Below are positions 62,800-64,000 of a stretch of 64,000 nt of DNA, piece by piece. The number at the start of each line of letters is the position of its first letter. The first letter of the stretch is position 1. The notes beneath the pieces were generated by a model that searched no databases, was not told where the DNA came from, and worked only from the letters and a program-made list of their open reading frames with translations. Source of the DNA: Amycolatopsis nalaikhensis (lineage in GTDB: Bacteria; Actinomycetota; Actinomycetes; Mycobacteriales; Pseudonocardiaceae). The translations under genes and the position numbers were made by a program. The DNA lies in assembly GCF_030264295.1 (NCBI RefSeq), contig NZ_CP127173.1:8253501-8317500 (forward strand), read 5' to 3'.

Positions 62800-62846
62800 C
62801 AACCACATAGGGACACCCCCCACGACTTCTGGCGCCGCTGAACCCC

Positions 62847-62866
62847 GAGCTTTCACGTGAAAGCTC
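62847..62866. repeat. 20-bp perfect palindrome GAGC-TTTCACGTGAAA-GCTC
   Basis: Lies in the 31-bp gap between the restored PHP stop (62841) and the convergent MFS gene end (62873), where it may act as a terminator. It shares the 12-bp core TTTCACGTGAAA with the palindrome inside the second GH92 gene. Confidence 0.8.
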
Positions 62867-62872
62867 CGGTCC

Positions 62873-64000
62873 TCAGGCCAGCGCGTGCCGCCCGTAGGCC
62901 CGGGACTCCGCGCTCTGGTCGAGCAGCCGGGCCGCGACCCGGCCGATCGCCGCGTCCAGTTCCGCTCGGCTTCCCGTTCCCCAGTCACCCAAGCGCTCCG
63001 CCAGCCAGTCGTGCCAGGCTCGCACCACCTTGGCGAACTCCTCGTGCCCCGATGGCGTCAGCTCCCACCGCCCGCCCGTGTACCGCAGGTACCCCGTCAG
63101 CTCCAGCCGGTTGAACGCCGGTTCCAGCACCGGTGCGGGCACGCCGAAGTGCGCGCCGATCGCCTTGAGCGTCGCCGGTTCGCCGCGGCGCTCACGCAGG
63201 TGGACCTGCAGCAGGCACCAGATCCCGCCCTCGTCGAGGTCGGATCCGGCGCGCGCGACGATCGCCGGGGCCACCTTGCGGCGCTCGCGGAAGAACAGCG
63301 TCGCCACCGCGCGCTCCAGCTCGCGGTCGTCCGTGCGGGCCTCCGGCATCGCGAACCCGTCGCCGAGGTCCGGGGCCGCCGCGCGGGCCGTGTCGCGCAG
63401 CGGGACCTCCTTCAAGAAGAACGCCAGCGCGAACGCCAGCAGCCCGACCGGTGCCGCCGCGAGGAACACCACGTGCAGCGAGTCGCTGTACACCTTGATC
63501 ACCGGCGCCGATACCGACTCCGGCAGCGCGTGCAACGCCGTCGGCACCTGCAGTGCACGCGGGTCGACGCCCGGCGGCACCGGCAGCGCCGCCAGCTTCG
63601 GCGTCAGCTGGTTCGCGTACACCGTCCCGAAGATCGCCGCGCCGAACGAACTGCCGATCGACCTCAGGAACGTCACACCCGACGTCGCGACGCCCAGGTC
63701 GGCGTAGTCGACCGTGTTCTGCACGGCGATGGTCAGCACCTGCATGCCGAGCCCGATGCCGAGGCCGAGCACCGCCATGTACGCCGACGCCTCCCAGAAC
63801 CCCGTGTCGGTGTCCAGCCGCGACAGCAGGTACAGCCCGATCGTCATGCCCGCCGCCCCGACCAGCGGGAAGATCTTGTACCGCCCGGTGCGGCTCACCG
63901 CGTTGCCCGCGGCGATCGACGCGACGAGCAGCGCCAGCACCATCGGCAGCAGCCGCACCCCGGACGTCGTCGCCGACGTGCCCTGCACGTACTGCATGTA
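62873..64000 (-). CDS. DHA2-type MFS drug transporter with C-terminal winged helix (5' end outside window)
   Basis: C-terminal 375 residues or so of an EmrB/QacA-like (14-helix) transporter. Visible: late membrane helices (VRLLPMVLALLVASIAAGNA, AAGMTIGLYLLSRLDTD, MAVLGLGIGLGMQVLTIAVQ, VVFLAAAPVGLLAFALAFFL). After residue 200 of the visible part a soluble domain has a MarR-like winged-helix pattern (LKAIGAHFGVPAPVLEPAFN, LTGYLRYTGGRWELTPSG). The N-terminus and start lie past 64000. Such fused soluble domains occur in actinomycete members; their role is unknown. Confidence 0.87.
   Translation of the reverse strand, partial: YMQYVQGTSATTSGVRLLPMVLALLVASIAAGNAVSRTGRYKIFPLVGAAGMTIGLYLLSRLDTDTGFWEASAYMAVLGLGIGLGMQVLTIAVQNTVDYADLGVATSGVTFLRSIGSSFGAAIFGTVYANQLTPKLAALPVPPGVDPRALQVPTALHALPESVSAPVIKVYSDSLHVVFLAAAPVGLLAFALAFFLKEVPLRDTARAAAPDLGDGFAMPEARTDDRELERAVATLFFRERRKVAPAIVARAGSDLDEGGIWCLLQVHLRERRGEPATLKAIGAHFGVPAPVLEPAFNRLELTGYLRYTGGRWELTPSGHEEFAKVVRAWHDWLAERLGDWGTGSRAELDAAIGRVAARLLDQSAESRAYGRHALA

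Larger units (their letters stand above)
61367..62820 (+). mobile_element. IS110-family insertion sequence
   Basis: About 1454 bp. Left boundary after ACCCCC at 61361-61366; right boundary before CACGAC at 62821. Both junctions share CACCCCC (7 bp), so the exact ends can slide by up to that length. There are no terminal inverted repeats, as expected for the family. Contents: 227 bp of 5' non-coding DNA holding the bridge-RNA candidate, the transposase, and a 20-bp right end. Joining the flanks restores the host gene exactly, so no target bases were lost. Confidence 0.92.

Overview
The window is about 70% GC or higher, with dense short-gap operons, many GTG starts, F420-type luciferase-like oxidoreductases, Tat lipoproteins and secreted multi-domain glycosidases. 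This points to a soil actinomycete of the Pseudonocardiaceae, most likely Amycolatopsis or a close relative (inference from style and gene content; no search was run).

Layout. 1-11.2 kb: a secreted tannase-like esterase (cut by the window start), two tandem GH92 alpha-mannosidases (one secreted, one without a signal peptide) and a frameshifted FUSC membrane protein. 11.2-27.5 kb: housekeeping and small enzymes: DUF4360, two LLM oxidoreductases, VOC and SnoaL-like proteins beside a divergent MarR regulator, malate dehydrogenase, ClpP, M3 peptidase, a phosphatase, UppP, an aldo/keto reductase, a lipoprotein with DUF5703, an ArsR/SRPBCC pair, a hydrolase and an M20 peptidase. 27.6-31.2 kb: a GntR regulator divergent from an HpcH aldolase / MFS / nitrilase operon. 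31.3-40.5 kb: one long operon of an XRE-TetR regulator, three enzymes matching L-carnitine to glycine betaine, a five-domain peptide-type ABC importer and a serine hydrolase. 40.5-53.8 kb: a frameshifted DUF4190/MmpS-like protein, a 30-bp minisatellite, LacI with a GH43-like protein, CaiB, CitE, an orphan type II thioesterase, SDRs, GntR/HAD, LysR, and a GH95 fucosidase. 53.8-60.5 kb: a large GH87-like alpha-1,3-glucanase, HxlR divergent from a thiolase, and a stand-alone LigD polymerase domain. 60.5-64 kb: a PHP phosphatase gene split by an IS110-family element, then an MFS/winged-helix protein cut by the window end.

The most notable find is the IS110 element (about 61367-62820). Its insertion point can be reconstructed to the base. 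Its 5' non-coding end folds as an apparent bridge RNA: a 5' hairpin, a target-binding stem-loop and a donor-binding stem-loop. The donor guides match the element's own two ends, and the target guides match the interrupted site. A second theme is a set of palindromic intergenic repeats in several sequence families, some with compensatory changes, one lying in frame inside a gene and two forming 30-bp-period arrays. Three genes (FUSC, mdh, DUF4190) each carry a single-base indel, which looks more like sequencing error than biology.
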